Assembly: GCF_030323145.1 (NCBI RefSeq)
Contig: NZ_CP100470.1
Coordinates: 4,257,001-4,321,000 of the forward strand
Source of the DNA: Mesorhizobium sp. C432A
Lineage (GTDB): Bacteria > Pseudomonadota > Alphaproteobacteria > Rhizobiales > Rhizobiaceae
Direction of reading: 5' to 3'
Length of the DNA: 64,000 bases
Below, one piece after another: positions 17,277 to 26,357 of the stretch (the first letter of the stretch is position 1; each line of letters begins with the position of its first letter). The translations under genes were made by a program, and so were the position numbers. The notes below the pieces were generated by a model. The model saw nothing but the letters and a program-made list of their open reading frames with translations, searched no databases and had not been told where the DNA came from.

Positions 17277-17960
17277 TCAGCCGGCCGCCGCAGCAATCAG
17301 CCGTTCCGCCAGGTCGAGCGTCAGCGCGTCGAAATGCGAAATCACCGCCGACGGCTCGAATTCCCTGACATGGCGGTCGGTGTAGCCGAAATCGACGGCG
17401 ACCACCGGAATGCCGGCGGCCTTTGCCGTGTCGATGTCGGTCTGCGAATCGCCGACCATCAGCGCATGGTGCGGGTCGCCGCCGGCCAGCTTGATCGTTT
17501 CGGTGAGATGGCGCGGGTCGGGCTTGCGGAAGGCGAACGTGTCCTGGCCGGCGATCGCGGCGAAATGCTTTGTCAGGCCGAGCGCCTCGATCAGCGCCAC
17601 CGAATTCGCCTGGTATTTGTTGGTGCAGATGGCGAGCAGATAGCCCGCCTTTTCGAAGCGGGCGATCGCCTCGACCACGCCGGGGTAGGGGCGCGACTTG
17701 CCGGGAATGTTGAGCGTGTAGTGGTCGAGGAACAGCTTCAGCAGCCTGTCGTGCTCGTCCACCGCTAGCGACTTCTGCTGCGCGGTATGCGCGCGCTCGA
17801 TCATCACCCGTCCGCCCTGGCCGACAAAACGCCGGAAGCCGGCCTCGTCGACAGCGGCAAGCTCGCTGGCGGCAAGGCTGTGATTAAGGCTGTCGAGCAG
17901 ATCCGGCGCCGTGTCGATCAGCGTCCCGTCGAGGTCGAACACGATGATCGGTTGGGTCAT
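17277..17960 (-). CDS. gph: Phosphoglycolate phosphatase (HAD family)
   Basis: 227-residue HAD-superfamily phosphatase. Motif I is DLDGTLIDT with the nucleophile and acid Asp residues, the cap domain follows, motif II is the Thr in ICTNK, motif III Lys lies in FRKPDP and motif IV is MVGDSQTDI. This arrangement and the [13 protein letters not shown] segment fit Gph, which removes 2-phosphoglycolate formed by oxidative DNA damage or oxygenase activity. Related HAD sugar phosphatases cannot be wholly excluded. It is divergent from rpiA, with 155 bases between the two start codons. Confidence 0.9.
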   Translation of the reverse strand: MTQPIIVFDLDGTLIDTAPDLLDSLNHSLAASELAAVDEAGFRRFVGQGGRVMIERAHTAQQKSLAVDEHDRLLKLFLDHYTLNIPGKSRPYPGVVEAIARFEKAGYLLAICTNKYQANSVALIEALGLTKHFAAIAGQDTFAFRKPDPRHLTETIKLAGGDPHHALMVGDSQTDIDTAKAAGIPVVAVDFGYTDRHVREFEPSAVISHFDALTLDLAERLIAAAAG

Positions 17961-18115
17961 GGCCTATCCTGTGGTTGATGCATTGCAGGCAGGCGATAGC
18001 GGCTGCGCTTCTTTCAGGCAAGCCGGTGGGAGCCAAAGTCTTTGACCGTGCGGGCAAAAGTGCTAGGAGCGCGCATCCAGAAAAATCAGAACCAAGCCAA
18101 ACCCCCGGGGCGAGC

Positions 18116-18847
18116 ATGGATGCGAGGCAGTTGAAGGTCGAGGCCGCGCGGGCAGCACTTGCCCATGTCAGCGACGGCATGCGGCTCGGCATCGGCACCG
18201 GCACGACGGCCGACGAGTTCGTGCGGCTGCTGGCCGAAAAGATCGCCACCGGGCTGACCGTCATCGGCGTGCCGACATCGGAGCGCACTGCAGCCCTTTG
18301 CCGCGAACTCGGCGTGCCGCTGTCGACGCTGGAGGAAACGCCCGAACTCGATCTCACCGTCGACGGCGCCGACGAGATCGACGCGGCGCTGACGCTGATC
18401 AAAGGCGGCGGCGGCGCGCTGCTGCGCGAGAAGATCGTCGCGGCGGCATCTCAGCGCATGATCGTCATTGCCGATCGCTCGAAGATGGTCGAGACCCTTG
18501 GCCAGTTTCCCTTGCCGATCGAAGTCAACCGGTTTGGCCTGCGCGCCACCGAAATCGCGGTCGCGGCAGCGGCCAAAAGTCTCGGCCTTTCCGGCCCCGT
18601 TACATTGAGGATGACGGGGGGCCAGCCTTTTGTTACAGACGGCGGCCATTTTATCCTCGATGCATCTTTTGGCCGCATTCCGGATACAAGAGCGCTTTCG
18701 AATGCTCTCCATGCCATTCCTGGTGTGGTCGAGCATGGTCTTTTCATCGGGCTGGCGTCAGCGGCCATCATCGCCGGCGGCGACGGCATCCAAACCGTCC
18801 ATGCCGCCCGAAAACCAGGGAGTTCTACCGATCATGATGTTGCATAA
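18116..18847 (+). CDS. rpiA: Ribose-5-phosphate isomerase A
   Basis: 243 residues, the usual length. It interconverts ribose 5-phosphate and ribulose 5-phosphate in the pentose phosphate pathway. Substrate loops are all present: [16 protein letters not shown] with the catalytic Asp pair, and [11 protein letters not shown] with the catalytic Glu/Lys. ATG 18116 begins directly before the conserved helix; the frame is open to 17975 without homology. The stop overlaps the next gene by 14 bases, so the DUF2059 protein is probably translated from the same message. Confidence 0.96.
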   Translation: MDARQLKVEAARAALAHVSDGMRLGIGTGTTADEFVRLLAEKIATGLTVIGVPTSERTAALCRELGVPLSTLEETPELDLTVDGADEIDAALTLIKGGGGALLREKIVAAASQRMIVIADRSKMVETLGQFPLPIEVNRFGLRATEIAVAAAAKSLGLSGPVTLRMTGGQPFVTDGGHFILDASFGRIPDTRALSNALHAIPGVVEHGLFIGLASAAIIAGGDGIQTVHAARKPGSSTDHDVA

Positions 18848-19451
18848 CCGGGTTCGCAATCTTTGCGCCGTTCTGGCGGCTTCGGCCGTTTTCGCCTTCT
18901 CCTCCCCGGCGTTCTCGCAGGAGATCACGGAATCGCATCTGAAGGCGGCACGGGAAGCGGTCACGGCAATCCACGCGACCGACTCGTTCGACAACATCCT
19001 GCCGCAAGCGGCGGCCTCGCTCGAGCAGCAGCTCATCCAGAAGAACCCTGATATGCAGGAGCTGATCGGCAAGACCGTCAGCGAGAAGGCGCTGGCGCTG
19101 GCCTCGCGCCGTGCCGATCTGGAGAAGGAAGCAGCGCTCGCCTATGCCAAGGTGTTCTCCGAGAAGGATCTCACCGACATCGCCGCCTTCTACAATTCCG
19201 ATGCCGGCAAGAAGCTGCTCGACAACGGCCCCAACGTGACGCGCGAACTGGTCAAGGCCGCCGACATCTGGCAGAACGGCCTGGCGCGCGATCTCGCCCA
19301 GCAGGTCGGCGAAACGCTGGCAGCCGCCGCGAAGGCCGCTGCTCCGGCCGCGCCTGCGCCGGATAACGCAACTGCCCCCGCCGATGGCGCTGCACCTGCC
19401 GACGGCGATGCGCCCGCAGACGGTGACCAGCCGGAAGCGCCGAAGAACTAA
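18834..19451 (+). CDS. DUF2059 secreted protein
   Basis: 205 residues: signal peptide ending AFSQE, then a helical DUF2059 domain ([13 protein letters not shown] and the stretch [20 protein letters not shown] are typical), then a low-complexity Ala/Pro/Asp tail with repeated PADG units. Function of the domain is unknown; it is periplasmic. The start overlaps the 3' end of rpiA (two ATGs in a row, 18834 and 18837). A terminator follows at 19493, so rpiA and this gene form one unit. Confidence 0.85.
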   Translation: MMLHNRVRNLCAVLAASAVFAFSSPAFSQEITESHLKAAREAVTAIHATDSFDNILPQAAASLEQQLIQKNPDMQELIGKTVSEKALALASRRADLEKEAALAYAKVFSEKDLTDIAAFYNSDAGKKLLDNGPNVTRELVKAADIWQNGLARDLAQQVGETLAAAAKAAAPAAPAPDNATAPADGAAPADGDAPADGDQPEAPKN

Positions 19452-19492
19452 GACGTCTGATTTCGCCACCGGCATCCTTGCCGCTGGACCAG

Positions 19493-19521
19493 AAAGCCCG
19501 GTGGAAACCGGGCTTTTCTTT
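19493..19521 (+). terminator. Rho-independent terminator after DUF2059 gene
   Basis: Nine-base-pair stem AAAGCCCGG / CCGGGCTTT with a TGGAAA loop followed by TCTTTT, between the DUF2059 gene and gor. Confidence 0.85.
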
Positions 19522-19570
19522 TGGCTTCATGCGGCCTACCTGTCTCAAACATTTCTTGAGGAACAGCAGC

Positions 19571-20962
19571 ATGGCCGGTTACGACTACGATCTCTTCGTC
19601 ATCGGCGGCGGCTCCGGCGGGGTGAGGGCGGCGCGCGTGGCGGCAGCGCTCGGCAAGCGTGTCGGCATCGCCGAGGAATACCGCTATGGCGGCACCTGCG
19701 TCATCCGTGGCTGCGTGCCGAAAAAACTCTATGTCTATGCCTCGCAATTTCCCGAGCATTTTGCCGACGCCGCCGGCTATGGCTGGACGGTGCCGGAGGC
19801 GAGCTTCGACTGGCCGACGCTGGTCGCCAACAAGGACCGCGAGATCGCCCGTCTGGAAGCGATCTACGAAAAGAACGTGAAAGGCGCCGGCGGCGAGACG
19901 TTCCACTCGCGCGCCATGCTGGTCGACCCGCATGTCGTGCATCTCCTGGGCGATGACCGCACCGTCACCGCCGACCAGATCCTGATCGCCACCGGCGGCC
20001 GGCCGGCGCCGCACCCGGCGCTGCCCGGTCACGAGCATTGCATCTTTTCCAATGAGGTTTTCGACCTCAAGCAACTGCCGAAGGCGATCATGATCGAGGG
20101 CGGCGGCTACATCGCCGTCGAATTCGCCAATATCTTCCATGGCTTGGGCGTCGACACCACGCTGGTCTATCGCGGCAAGGAGATACTGTCGCGCTTCGAC
20201 ATGGACCTGCGGCGCATGCTGCACGAAACCATGGAAAAGAAGGGGATCAAGATCCTCTGCCACGCCGTGTCGGAATGGGTCCGCAAGCGGCCGGACGGCA
20301 GGCTGGATGCGTTGGTCACCGGCGGCAAGGTGCTGACAGTCGACCAGGTCATGCTCGCCATCGGCCGCCTCCCCAACACTGAGAATATGGGCCTGGAAGG
20401 CGTCGGCATCGAACTCGGCAAAACCGGCGCCATCGTTGTCGACGAATATTCCCGCACCAACATCGACAACATCTGGGCGATCGGCGACGTCACCAACCGC
20501 GTGCAGTTGACGCCGGTGGCGATCCACGAAGCCATGTGCTTCATCGAGACCGCATTCAAGGGCAATCCGACCGCGCCCGACCACGACACCATTCCGACCG
20601 CCGTCTTCTCACAGCCGGAGATCGGCACCGTCGGGCTGTCCGAGGACGATGCCGTCAAGCGCTACTCCGATATCGAAATCTACCGCGCCACATTCCGGCC
20701 GATGCGGCACACGCTGTCGGGCCGCGACGAAAGGATGCTGACGAAGCTGGTGGTCGATGGCGCCACGCGAAAAGTGCTCGGCGCGCACATCCTCGGGCCG
20801 GACGCCGGCGAGATGGCGCAGTTGCTCGGCATTCCGCTGAAGGCCGGCGTCACCAAGGATGATTTCGACCGCACCATGGCCGTCCACCCGACGGCAGCGG
20901 AGGAACTGGTCACCATGTACAAGCCTACCTACCGCGTGAAGAACGGCGTGCGGGTCGATTGA
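19571..20962 (+). CDS. gor: Glutathione-disulfide reductase
   Basis: 463 residues, class I pyridine-nucleotide disulfide oxidoreductase. FAD motif GGGSGG near the start, redox disulfide in GGTCVIRGCVPKK, NADPH-binding GGGYIAVEF region, second FAD motif WAIGDVTN and the dimer-interface His-Pro motif VHPTAAEEL with the acid/base His-Glu pair. The CVIRGC spacing is that of glutathione reductase rather than lipoamide dehydrogenase. It reduces GSSG with NADPH in the cytosol. ATG 19571 begins MAGYDYDL; the frame remains open to 19478 through the terminator, so that upstream part is not coding. Confidence 0.95.
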   Translation: MAGYDYDLFVIGGGSGGVRAARVAAALGKRVGIAEEYRYGGTCVIRGCVPKKLYVYASQFPEHFADAAGYGWTVPEASFDWPTLVANKDREIARLEAIYEKNVKGAGGETFHSRAMLVDPHVVHLLGDDRTVTADQILIATGGRPAPHPALPGHEHCIFSNEVFDLKQLPKAIMIEGGGYIAVEFANIFHGLGVDTTLVYRGKEILSRFDMDLRRMLHETMEKKGIKILCHAVSEWVRKRPDGRLDALVTGGKVLTVDQVMLAIGRLPNTENMGLEGVGIELGKTGAIVVDEYSRTNIDNIWAIGDVTNRVQLTPVAIHEAMCFIETAFKGNPTAPDHDTIPTAVFSQPEIGTVGLSEDDAVKRYSDIEIYRATFRPMRHTLSGRDERMLTKLVVDGATRKVLGAHILGPDAGEMAQLLGIPLKAGVTKDDFDRTMAVHPTAAEELVTMYKPTYRVKNGVRVD

Positions 20963-21037
20963 CGCCCCGCGCGCTCGATCTTGAAGAACCCCCCATGGCA
21001 GCCGCTGTTGCCACCGAGATGGGAGGCCTGAAGCTTA

Positions 21038-22405
21038 TTACAACAAAGTGCCGCGCAGGATGACCAGCGCCACCGAGAAATAGATCACCAGGCCGGTGAC
21101 ATCGACCAGCGTGGCGACGAACGGCGCCGAGGCGCTCGCCGGATCGAAGCCGATCCGTTTCAGCGCGAACGGCAGCATCGACCCCGACAGCGAGCCGAAG
21201 GTGACGATACCGACAAGGGCTGCCCCCACGGTCGCCGCGATCAGCGGCCAATGCGGCCCATAATCGTAGAAGCCCATATACTGCCAGAGCGCGATGCGGC
21301 AGATGCCGACCACGCCAAGCATGGCGCCGAGTACCAGGCCGGTTGGCAATTCGCGCAACGCCACCCGCCACCAGTCACGAAGGCCGATCTCGCGCAGCGC
21401 CAGCGCGCGAATGACGAGCGAGGTCGCCTGCGAACCGGAATTGCCGCCCGAGCTCATGATCAGCGGGATGAACAGAGTGAGCACGATCGCTTTTTGCAGT
21501 TCGCCTTCATAGCTTTGCATGGCGTTGGCGGTCAGCATCTCCGAGATGAACAGCGCGCACAGCCAGCCGCCGCGCTTCTTGATCATGGCGAGGAAACTCA
21601 TCTTCATGTAGGGCTCGTCGAGCGCCTCCATGCCGCCGAAGCGATGCGCGTCCTCGGTCGTCTCCTCGATCATGGTGTCGATGATGTCGTCGATGGTGAC
21701 GATGCCGAGGATCTTGCCGTGGTCGACGACCGGAACCGCGAGCAGGTCGTATTTGGAGATCGTCTGCGCCAGTGTTTCGCGATCGGTAAGCGGCGTCACC
21801 GTCACCGGGGCGCGATCCGGCGCCACCGACAGGATCGGATCGTCCGGCTCGCCGGTGATCAGCCGGCGCAGGCCGGTCGAGCGCACCAGCACATGCGTGT
21901 CTGGATCGACGATGTAGATGGCGTAGACGGTCTCCCGCGTCCGCTCCACCTTGCGGATGTAGTCGAGCGTGCGCCCGACGGACCAGTCCGACGGCACGCT
22001 GACGAATTCGGTCGTCATGATCGAGGCGGCGCTGCCTTCGGGATAGCCGAGAATGGAAAGCAGCGTTGCCCGCAGCGGCGGGACCAACCCGCCGAGCAGC
22101 TCGGAGCGCGCCGGTTCGTCCAGTTCGCGCAGGATATCGGCGGCGCGGTCGACCGACATGGCGGTCAGGAGCTTGCACGCCTTGGCGCGCGGCAGCGCCT
22201 CGGCCAGATCGGAGGCGCCGTCGAGTTCAGGCTGGTCGAAGATCTCGACCAGCCGCTCGAACGGCATTTCGCAAAGCAGTTCTATCGCGGTATCGCGAGA
22301 TTCCCGGTTCAGGGCCTCGACGACATCGGCGACGTGATCATTGGCAAGGATACGCGCGATAGCGACGGCATCGTCGCTTGCTACGACGGGGGTAAATTCG
22401 TTCAT
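21038..22405 (-). CDS. mgtE: Magnesium transporter MgtE
   Basis: 455 residues in the MgtE order: an N-terminal superhelical domain (about 20-130), two CBS domains (about 135-260; one contains LLAVPVVDHGKILGIVTIDD), a connecting helix and five membrane helices in the C-terminal half, with the pore-lining SSGGNSGSQATSL and the acidic site in the fifth helix (VDVTGLVIYF). The N and CBS domains gate the pore according to cytosolic Mg2+. The mRNA leader can form two mutually exclusive hairpins around the ribosome binding site (see 22406-22466). Confidence 0.95.
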   Translation of the reverse strand: MNEFTPVVASDDAVAIARILANDHVADVVEALNRESRDTAIELLCEMPFERLVEIFDQPELDGASDLAEALPRAKACKLLTAMSVDRAADILRELDEPARSELLGGLVPPLRATLLSILGYPEGSAASIMTTEFVSVPSDWSVGRTLDYIRKVERTRETVYAIYIVDPDTHVLVRSTGLRRLITGEPDDPILSVAPDRAPVTVTPLTDRETLAQTISKYDLLAVPVVDHGKILGIVTIDDIIDTMIEETTEDAHRFGGMEALDEPYMKMSFLAMIKKRGGWLCALFISEMLTANAMQSYEGELQKAIVLTLFIPLIMSSGGNSGSQATSLVIRALALREIGLRDWWRVALRELPTGLVLGAMLGVVGICRIALWQYMGFYDYGPHWPLIAATVGAALVGIVTFGSLSGSMLPFALKRIGFDPASASAPFVATLVDVTGLVIYFSVALVILRGTLL

Positions 22406-22466
22406 GGCTCACTCCTTGCCGTCCGGCGGGACGTGAGCCGTTAGAGGTCACATCGAGGCGGACGGC
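22406..22466 (-). promoter_or_regulatory. mgtE leader with two competing hairpins
   Basis: Read 5' to 3' on the minus strand the leader holds GCCGTCCG (22466-22459), GGCTCAC (22439-22433), CGGACGGC (22425-22418), AAGGA, GTGAGCC (22412-22406) and then the ATG. The first pairs perfectly with the third (8 bp), the second with the fourth (7 bp), and the two pairings are interleaved, so both cannot form easily. The second stem takes in the base of the Shine-Dalgarno and abuts the ATG, the first leaves it free. The complementarity is seen; a switching role and any Mg2+ response are inferred. Confidence 0.55.
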
Positions 22467-22695
22467 GGTTGCGTTCGACTACTGTCGCCAGGCATGGCGC
22501 GGTGACCTTTCTGCTCGCGGGTTCAAGTTGGAATTCAGCGAGCGGGCGCAACATAGGAGCGCATCTTGGCGAGTCAATCGCGGGGGTGGCGGAAAACAGC
22601 CGGGAGCCGGCCCAATCGCGAGACTGTGATGGTTATTGAAGGGGGAGGGAGCGAGTGCCCCGCCGCCAGTGGCGGAACGCGCTTCGGCGTGGCTG

Positions 22696-24687
22696 CTATT
22701 TCTGCTTCAGCCGGCGTGAAAAACGCATCCATTTGTCCTCGACCGGCCGCGGCTGCGTAAGGATGGTGGTGAGCTCGCGCGGAAGGTTCGGAACAAGCGG
22801 CCTCTTGGTGGCGACGCCGTCTGCGATCGCGACCACGCTGTGATAGAATTCCTCGCCCGAGGCCGAGCGTGGCGCCACCGCCTCGTGCATGATGCTGATC
22901 ACCGTGACATCGGGACAATTGTCCTTGATCGCCTGATGGAAGGCAATCTTGCCATCGGGATCGAGCGCGCCGGTCGCTTCGTCGAGGAACAGCAGTCCCG
23001 GTTGCTGCAGCACGATGCGGGCCACCACCAGCTTCTGCTTCTGGCCGCCCGACAGCAGCTGGTCCCAGATCTTTCCCTCGCGGCTTTCATCGGCCATGTG
23101 TTCGATGAAATCGCCAAGGCCGGCCTTGTGCAGGGCTGCCGCGACCTGCGCATCGCCATAGTCGTCCTCGGAGCCGGGCAGGCACACCAGCTGCTTCAGC
23201 GACACCTGCTGCAGCTTGACCTCCTGGGCGGCATAGAAGCTCCTCACACCGTCAGGGAAGACGATGGTGCCGCGGCCATAAGGCCACAAGCCGTTGATCG
23301 CCTTGATCAGCGAAGTCTTGCCGCAGCCGGATTCGCCCTTGAGGAATGCCCACTCGCCGCGCCGAAAGCGCAGATTGGCTGCGCTCAGGAACGGCGTGGC
23401 GTCTTCACCCTGATGCGCCAGTTCAAGCTTCTGGATGGTCAGGCCGAAGACCGGGTTCTGGCTGGCATAGTGGAAGTCGGAACGGCCGGTCTGGCTGTAG
23501 AATTCCTGCGGCTGTTGGACGTTTTCAATGGCGTGCGCCAATTCAATGACGCGCTGGCTGTTGGCCCGCAAGGTGGCGAGACTCGGCATGACATGGATGA
23601 ACCAGGAACATTTGCTGATCAGCGCGTTGACCTGCTCGGAACCGGTTATGTAGCCCTTGAGGTCGACGCCGTTGTGGATGAACGGCACCAGACCAGGTCC
23701 GTAGGCGACAACTTTGGCCCCGACGAAATTATAGACCGATTCGAATCCCGCATAGAGGGTGTTGACGATGTTGAGCTTCGACCAGGTGGTATCGATATCG
23801 AGATAGAGCCGTCCATGTATCGTCTTTTGCACGTCTTCGCCTTGCGACGCCGACACATGGAAACTGCGGCGCAACAAAGTGATCAGCTCGCTGCGATAGG
23901 TGCCTTCGGCCTTCTGAATCCTGACGTTGAGCCACTCCAGCATTCCGCCGAGTTTGATCGCGATCCAGGTATTGACCGGCACGTAGATGGCAACCGCCAG
24001 CAGAGCGAGGACGGCGCTGCCATAGCTGCCGAGGGCATCCAGGCCTTTTACCTCCACGGAATTCGCCAGCAAAGCGCCGCCGACAAAATAAAGTGAGGTG
24101 AAGACGCCGAACACACCTTGGGCAAGCCCGATGGCGCCGCCCGCCATGTCTTTGATGGATTCCTGCACGCGCTGATCAATGTTGTCGGGCGCTGGCGCAT
24201 CTGGCGAGCCATTCTGGGCGTGGTAGTGCGTATGGTTGGTATCGAGCAGCGCCGCATTGAAACGCGCGTTCAACCAGGCGCGCCATTTGCGATGCAATGT
24301 CGCCGATACAAATTTGCAGGCGCCTATGATTCCCATGTCCTTGAACACGACCAGCAGGACAAGCAGGCCGGCATTGGTAAGCACCGATTCAAGGGGCGTG
24401 GTATTCGCGGCGTCGTGAAAAAAAGCGATTGAGGCTGCCAGTTCGCCCGCCAACACGGTAAACCACACGTCCGCCTTGCTCGACAGGGCTATGATGAGTG
24501 CGAGGACGACGGTGAGAGCCCAGGCTTCCCTCCACCGGTCCGAGAACCAGTAGGCCCGCATCAGTCCCCAGAAGGTCCGCATCGACGATACTGGCGTCAG
24601 GGGCGACGGCCCGGCGGGGGCGTCGCGGTTCCAAAGTGCCGATATTGAACGTCGCGGTCTGTCGACCCGAATCACAATCCCGCCCAA
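22696..24687 (-). CDS. YddA/BacA-type ABC transporter (membrane plus ATPase)
   Basis: 663 residues: an N-terminal SbmA/BacA-like membrane domain with about six helices, beginning MRTFWGLMRAYWFSD, and a C-terminal ATPase with Walker A GESGCGKTS, signature LSGGQKQK and Walker B LLFLDEA plus a switch His in SIMHEA. Family members include E. coli YddA and mycobacterial Rv1819c; relatives import peptides or vitamin B12, but the substrate here is unknown. A TGTTAC-N5-GTAACA dyad lies just upstream. The open frame begins with a TTG at 24687; ATG 24582 begins the conserved part and may be the true start. Confidence 0.85.
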   Translation of the reverse strand: MGGIVIRVDRPRRSISALWNRDAPAGPSPLTPVSSMRTFWGLMRAYWFSDRWREAWALTVVLALIIALSSKADVWFTVLAGELAASIAFFHDAANTTPLESVLTNAGLLVLLVVFKDMGIIGACKFVSATLHRKWRAWLNARFNAALLDTNHTHYHAQNGSPDAPAPDNIDQRVQESIKDMAGGAIGLAQGVFGVFTSLYFVGGALLANSVEVKGLDALGSYGSAVLALLAVAIYVPVNTWIAIKLGGMLEWLNVRIQKAEGTYRSELITLLRRSFHVSASQGEDVQKTIHGRLYLDIDTTWSKLNIVNTLYAGFESVYNFVGAKVVAYGPGLVPFIHNGVDLKGYITGSEQVNALISKCSWFIHVMPSLATLRANSQRVIELAHAIENVQQPQEFYSQTGRSDFHYASQNPVFGLTIQKLELAHQGEDATPFLSAANLRFRRGEWAFLKGESGCGKTSLIKAINGLWPYGRGTIVFPDGVRSFYAAQEVKLQQVSLKQLVCLPGSEDDYGDAQVAAALHKAGLGDFIEHMADESREGKIWDQLLSGGQKQKLVVARIVLQQPGLLFLDEATGALDPDGKIAFHQAIKDNCPDVTVISIMHEAVAPRSASGEEFYHSVVAIADGVATKRPLVPNLPRELTTILTQPRPVEDKWMRFSRRLKQK

Positions 24688-25186
24688 ACCTTTTTTAGTT
24701 TTGTTACGGATAGTAACACCAATTGATCATTTTCTATGAATTTTATCCCGGCGAATGTGAGGCAGCCCACCCCCGTTGCTATGAGGCAACAGTTGGTGCT
24801 GCGAGACCGCCGTCTTTGGGCCCAATTTGTCCTTTGTTTCAATGTGTTGTGAGAACGCTTAGATGTGCGAAAATATTCCCTGGGGGAAGGCTCATACACG
24901 GCTTTGTGACCAAAAGGCCTGCCCGTCGGCCGGTTTTCCCACCGCGCGCTAACCGGATCGCCCGAAAAATTGCCGTCCGTGATCGCCCCAGGCCGCCCGA
25001 ATCATTTCACTGGCCATCATGGTTGGGCACGCAAGATCGTCGCTCCTGTAAAGCGACTGTTCATGAGGTGGCACGCGCTTTTTAGCTGCAGCTCAACACC
25101 GTTTGACAATCAAGCGCACTGGAATGAACCTCGTCGGGCACTGTCGGCACCAATGCATGTCCGGTCCCCAACAAGGAAGCTCCCCA
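24688..25186. promoter_or_regulatory. Divergent intergenic region with GTTAC dyad
   Basis: About 500 bases between the ABC transporter gene and the DUF6636-like gene. At 24702-24718 there is a palindrome TGTTAC-GGATA-GTAACA, 15 bases before the earliest start of the ABC gene, well placed for an operator. An AAGGAAG ribosome site precedes the gene at 25187. Open frames inside the region have no protein-like features. Confidence 0.5.
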
Positions 25187-25621
25187 ATGCTTGCACACGC
25201 CGCCGCTCCCGCGATCCTGTCGCTCTTTGCCTGGCTGCCTCTGGCGCATGCCGGCAGCCAGACCATTGCGGCAAGCGCCGAAGGGCAAATCGAGTTCAAT
25301 GGGCCGTCCGGCAACATCGGCTGCATCTACACGCCGAAGGGCGGCACCAGCACCTACGAGCCACAGGATGGCGGTCCGGAACTGAGCTGTTCGCGCGTCG
25401 AGCCCAGCTACGTCACCGTGATCCTTGGGCCGAACGGCCCGGCGACATTGATCAAGAATCCGGGAGAGCAGGGCTGCTGCAGCGATGTCGCGAAGCTGGC
25501 CTATGGCAACAGCTGGAGCAAAGGGCCGTTTACCTGCCAGTCGTCAACCAAGGGACTGACCTGCACGGGCAGCAACGGGCATGGCTTCTTCCTCAGCAAA
25601 GCCAAGGTGACGGTGAAATAA
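25187..25621 (+). CDS. Small secreted DUF6636-like protein
   Basis: 144 residues: signal peptide ending AHAGS, then a compact domain with six or more cysteines (NIGCIY, ELSCSR, EQGCCSD, FTCQSS, LTCTGS) and a closing GHGFFLSKAKV. The pattern of paired Cys and the GxGFFLS end resembles DUF6636 proteins, which have no known role. ATG 25187 is preceded by AAGGAAG; a longer frame to 25103 would put the signal peptide internally. It is convergent with the DsbA-like gene, with six bases between the stops, which by itself does not link the two functions. Confidence 0.7.
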   Translation: MLAHAAAPAILSLFAWLPLAHAGSQTIAASAEGQIEFNGPSGNIGCIYTPKGGTSTYEPQDGGPELSCSRVEPSYVTVILGPNGPATLIKNPGEQGCCSDVAKLAYGNSWSKGPFTCQSSTKGLTCTGSNGHGFFLSKAKVTVK

Positions 25622-25627
25622 CTTCGG

Positions 25628-26308
25628 TCAGCCGGCCTTTTCCAGCTCGCCCTTGGCCTTTGCAGCCGCGACCTGGCGGATGGCATCAGTCAGCGTGTCG
25701 GCGTCCTGCGCGCCCATGACGGCGTATTTGCCTTCGAGCAGGAAACACGGCACGCCGGTGATCCCCATCCGCGATGCCGTGGCGATTTCTGTGCGCACCT
25801 CCTCGACGTCGGCATCGGTCGGCAACAGCGGTTCGACCACGGCAGCGTCCATGCCTGCCTCGCGGGCGGCATCGACCAGCACGGCGTGGTCGCCAATATT
25901 GCCGCCTTCCTCGAAATACAGCTGGAACAGCCGGCGCACGAGCCGGTTCTGCACGGCTTCACCGGCGGCACCGGCCCAGCGGATGACACGGTGCGCGTCC
26001 AGCGTGTTGGCGGCGACCTTGATGGCGTCGAAAGCGAAATCGATGCCTTCGGCTTCGCCGAGCGGCTCTATGCGGGCATGCATCTGACGGATGCGCTCGT
26101 CGCTGCCGAATTTGGCCAGCATGTATTCGCGCCGGTCCTTGCCCTCGAGCGGGATGGTCGGGTCGAGCTGGAACGGCCGCCAGCGCACATGAACCTCAAC
26201 GTCGCCGGCAGCGGCAATCGCTTTATCCAGCCGCTTCTGGCCGACGAAGCACCAGGGGCAGACGACGTCGGAAACCACGTCGACCGTAATGGAATTGTCA
26301 TCGCTCAT
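25628..26308 (-). CDS. DsbA-family (FrnE-like) oxidoreductase
   Basis: 226 residues with a thioredoxin fold split by a helical insert. The active site is CPWC in SDVVCPWCFVGQKRL, and GITGVPCFLLEG carries the cis-Pro loop. There is no signal peptide, so this is a cytosolic member of the FrnE or 2-hydroxychromene-2-carboxylate isomerase-like branch, not the periplasmic thiol oxidase. Members act in thiol-disulfide exchange under oxidative stress. The gene stands alone between convergent and codirectional neighbours. Confidence 0.88.
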   Translation of the reverse strand: MSDDNSITVDVVSDVVCPWCFVGQKRLDKAIAAAGDVEVHVRWRPFQLDPTIPLEGKDRREYMLAKFGSDERIRQMHARIEPLGEAEGIDFAFDAIKVAANTLDAHRVIRWAGAAGEAVQNRLVRRLFQLYFEEGGNIGDHAVLVDAAREAGMDAAVVEPLLPTDADVEEVRTEIATASRMGITGVPCFLLEGKYAVMGAQDADTLTDAIRQVAAAKAKGELEKAG

Positions 26309-26357
26309 CTTGATCTCCTGCAGCCGAGCGTTTTACCGAGCATGATCTCGGCTACGC

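Noticed and set aside
24723..25085. 120-codon frame between the ABC transporter and the DUF6636-like gene
   Set aside because: Arg/Pro-rich, no ribosome site, no domain; looks like a chance frame in a divergent promoter region.
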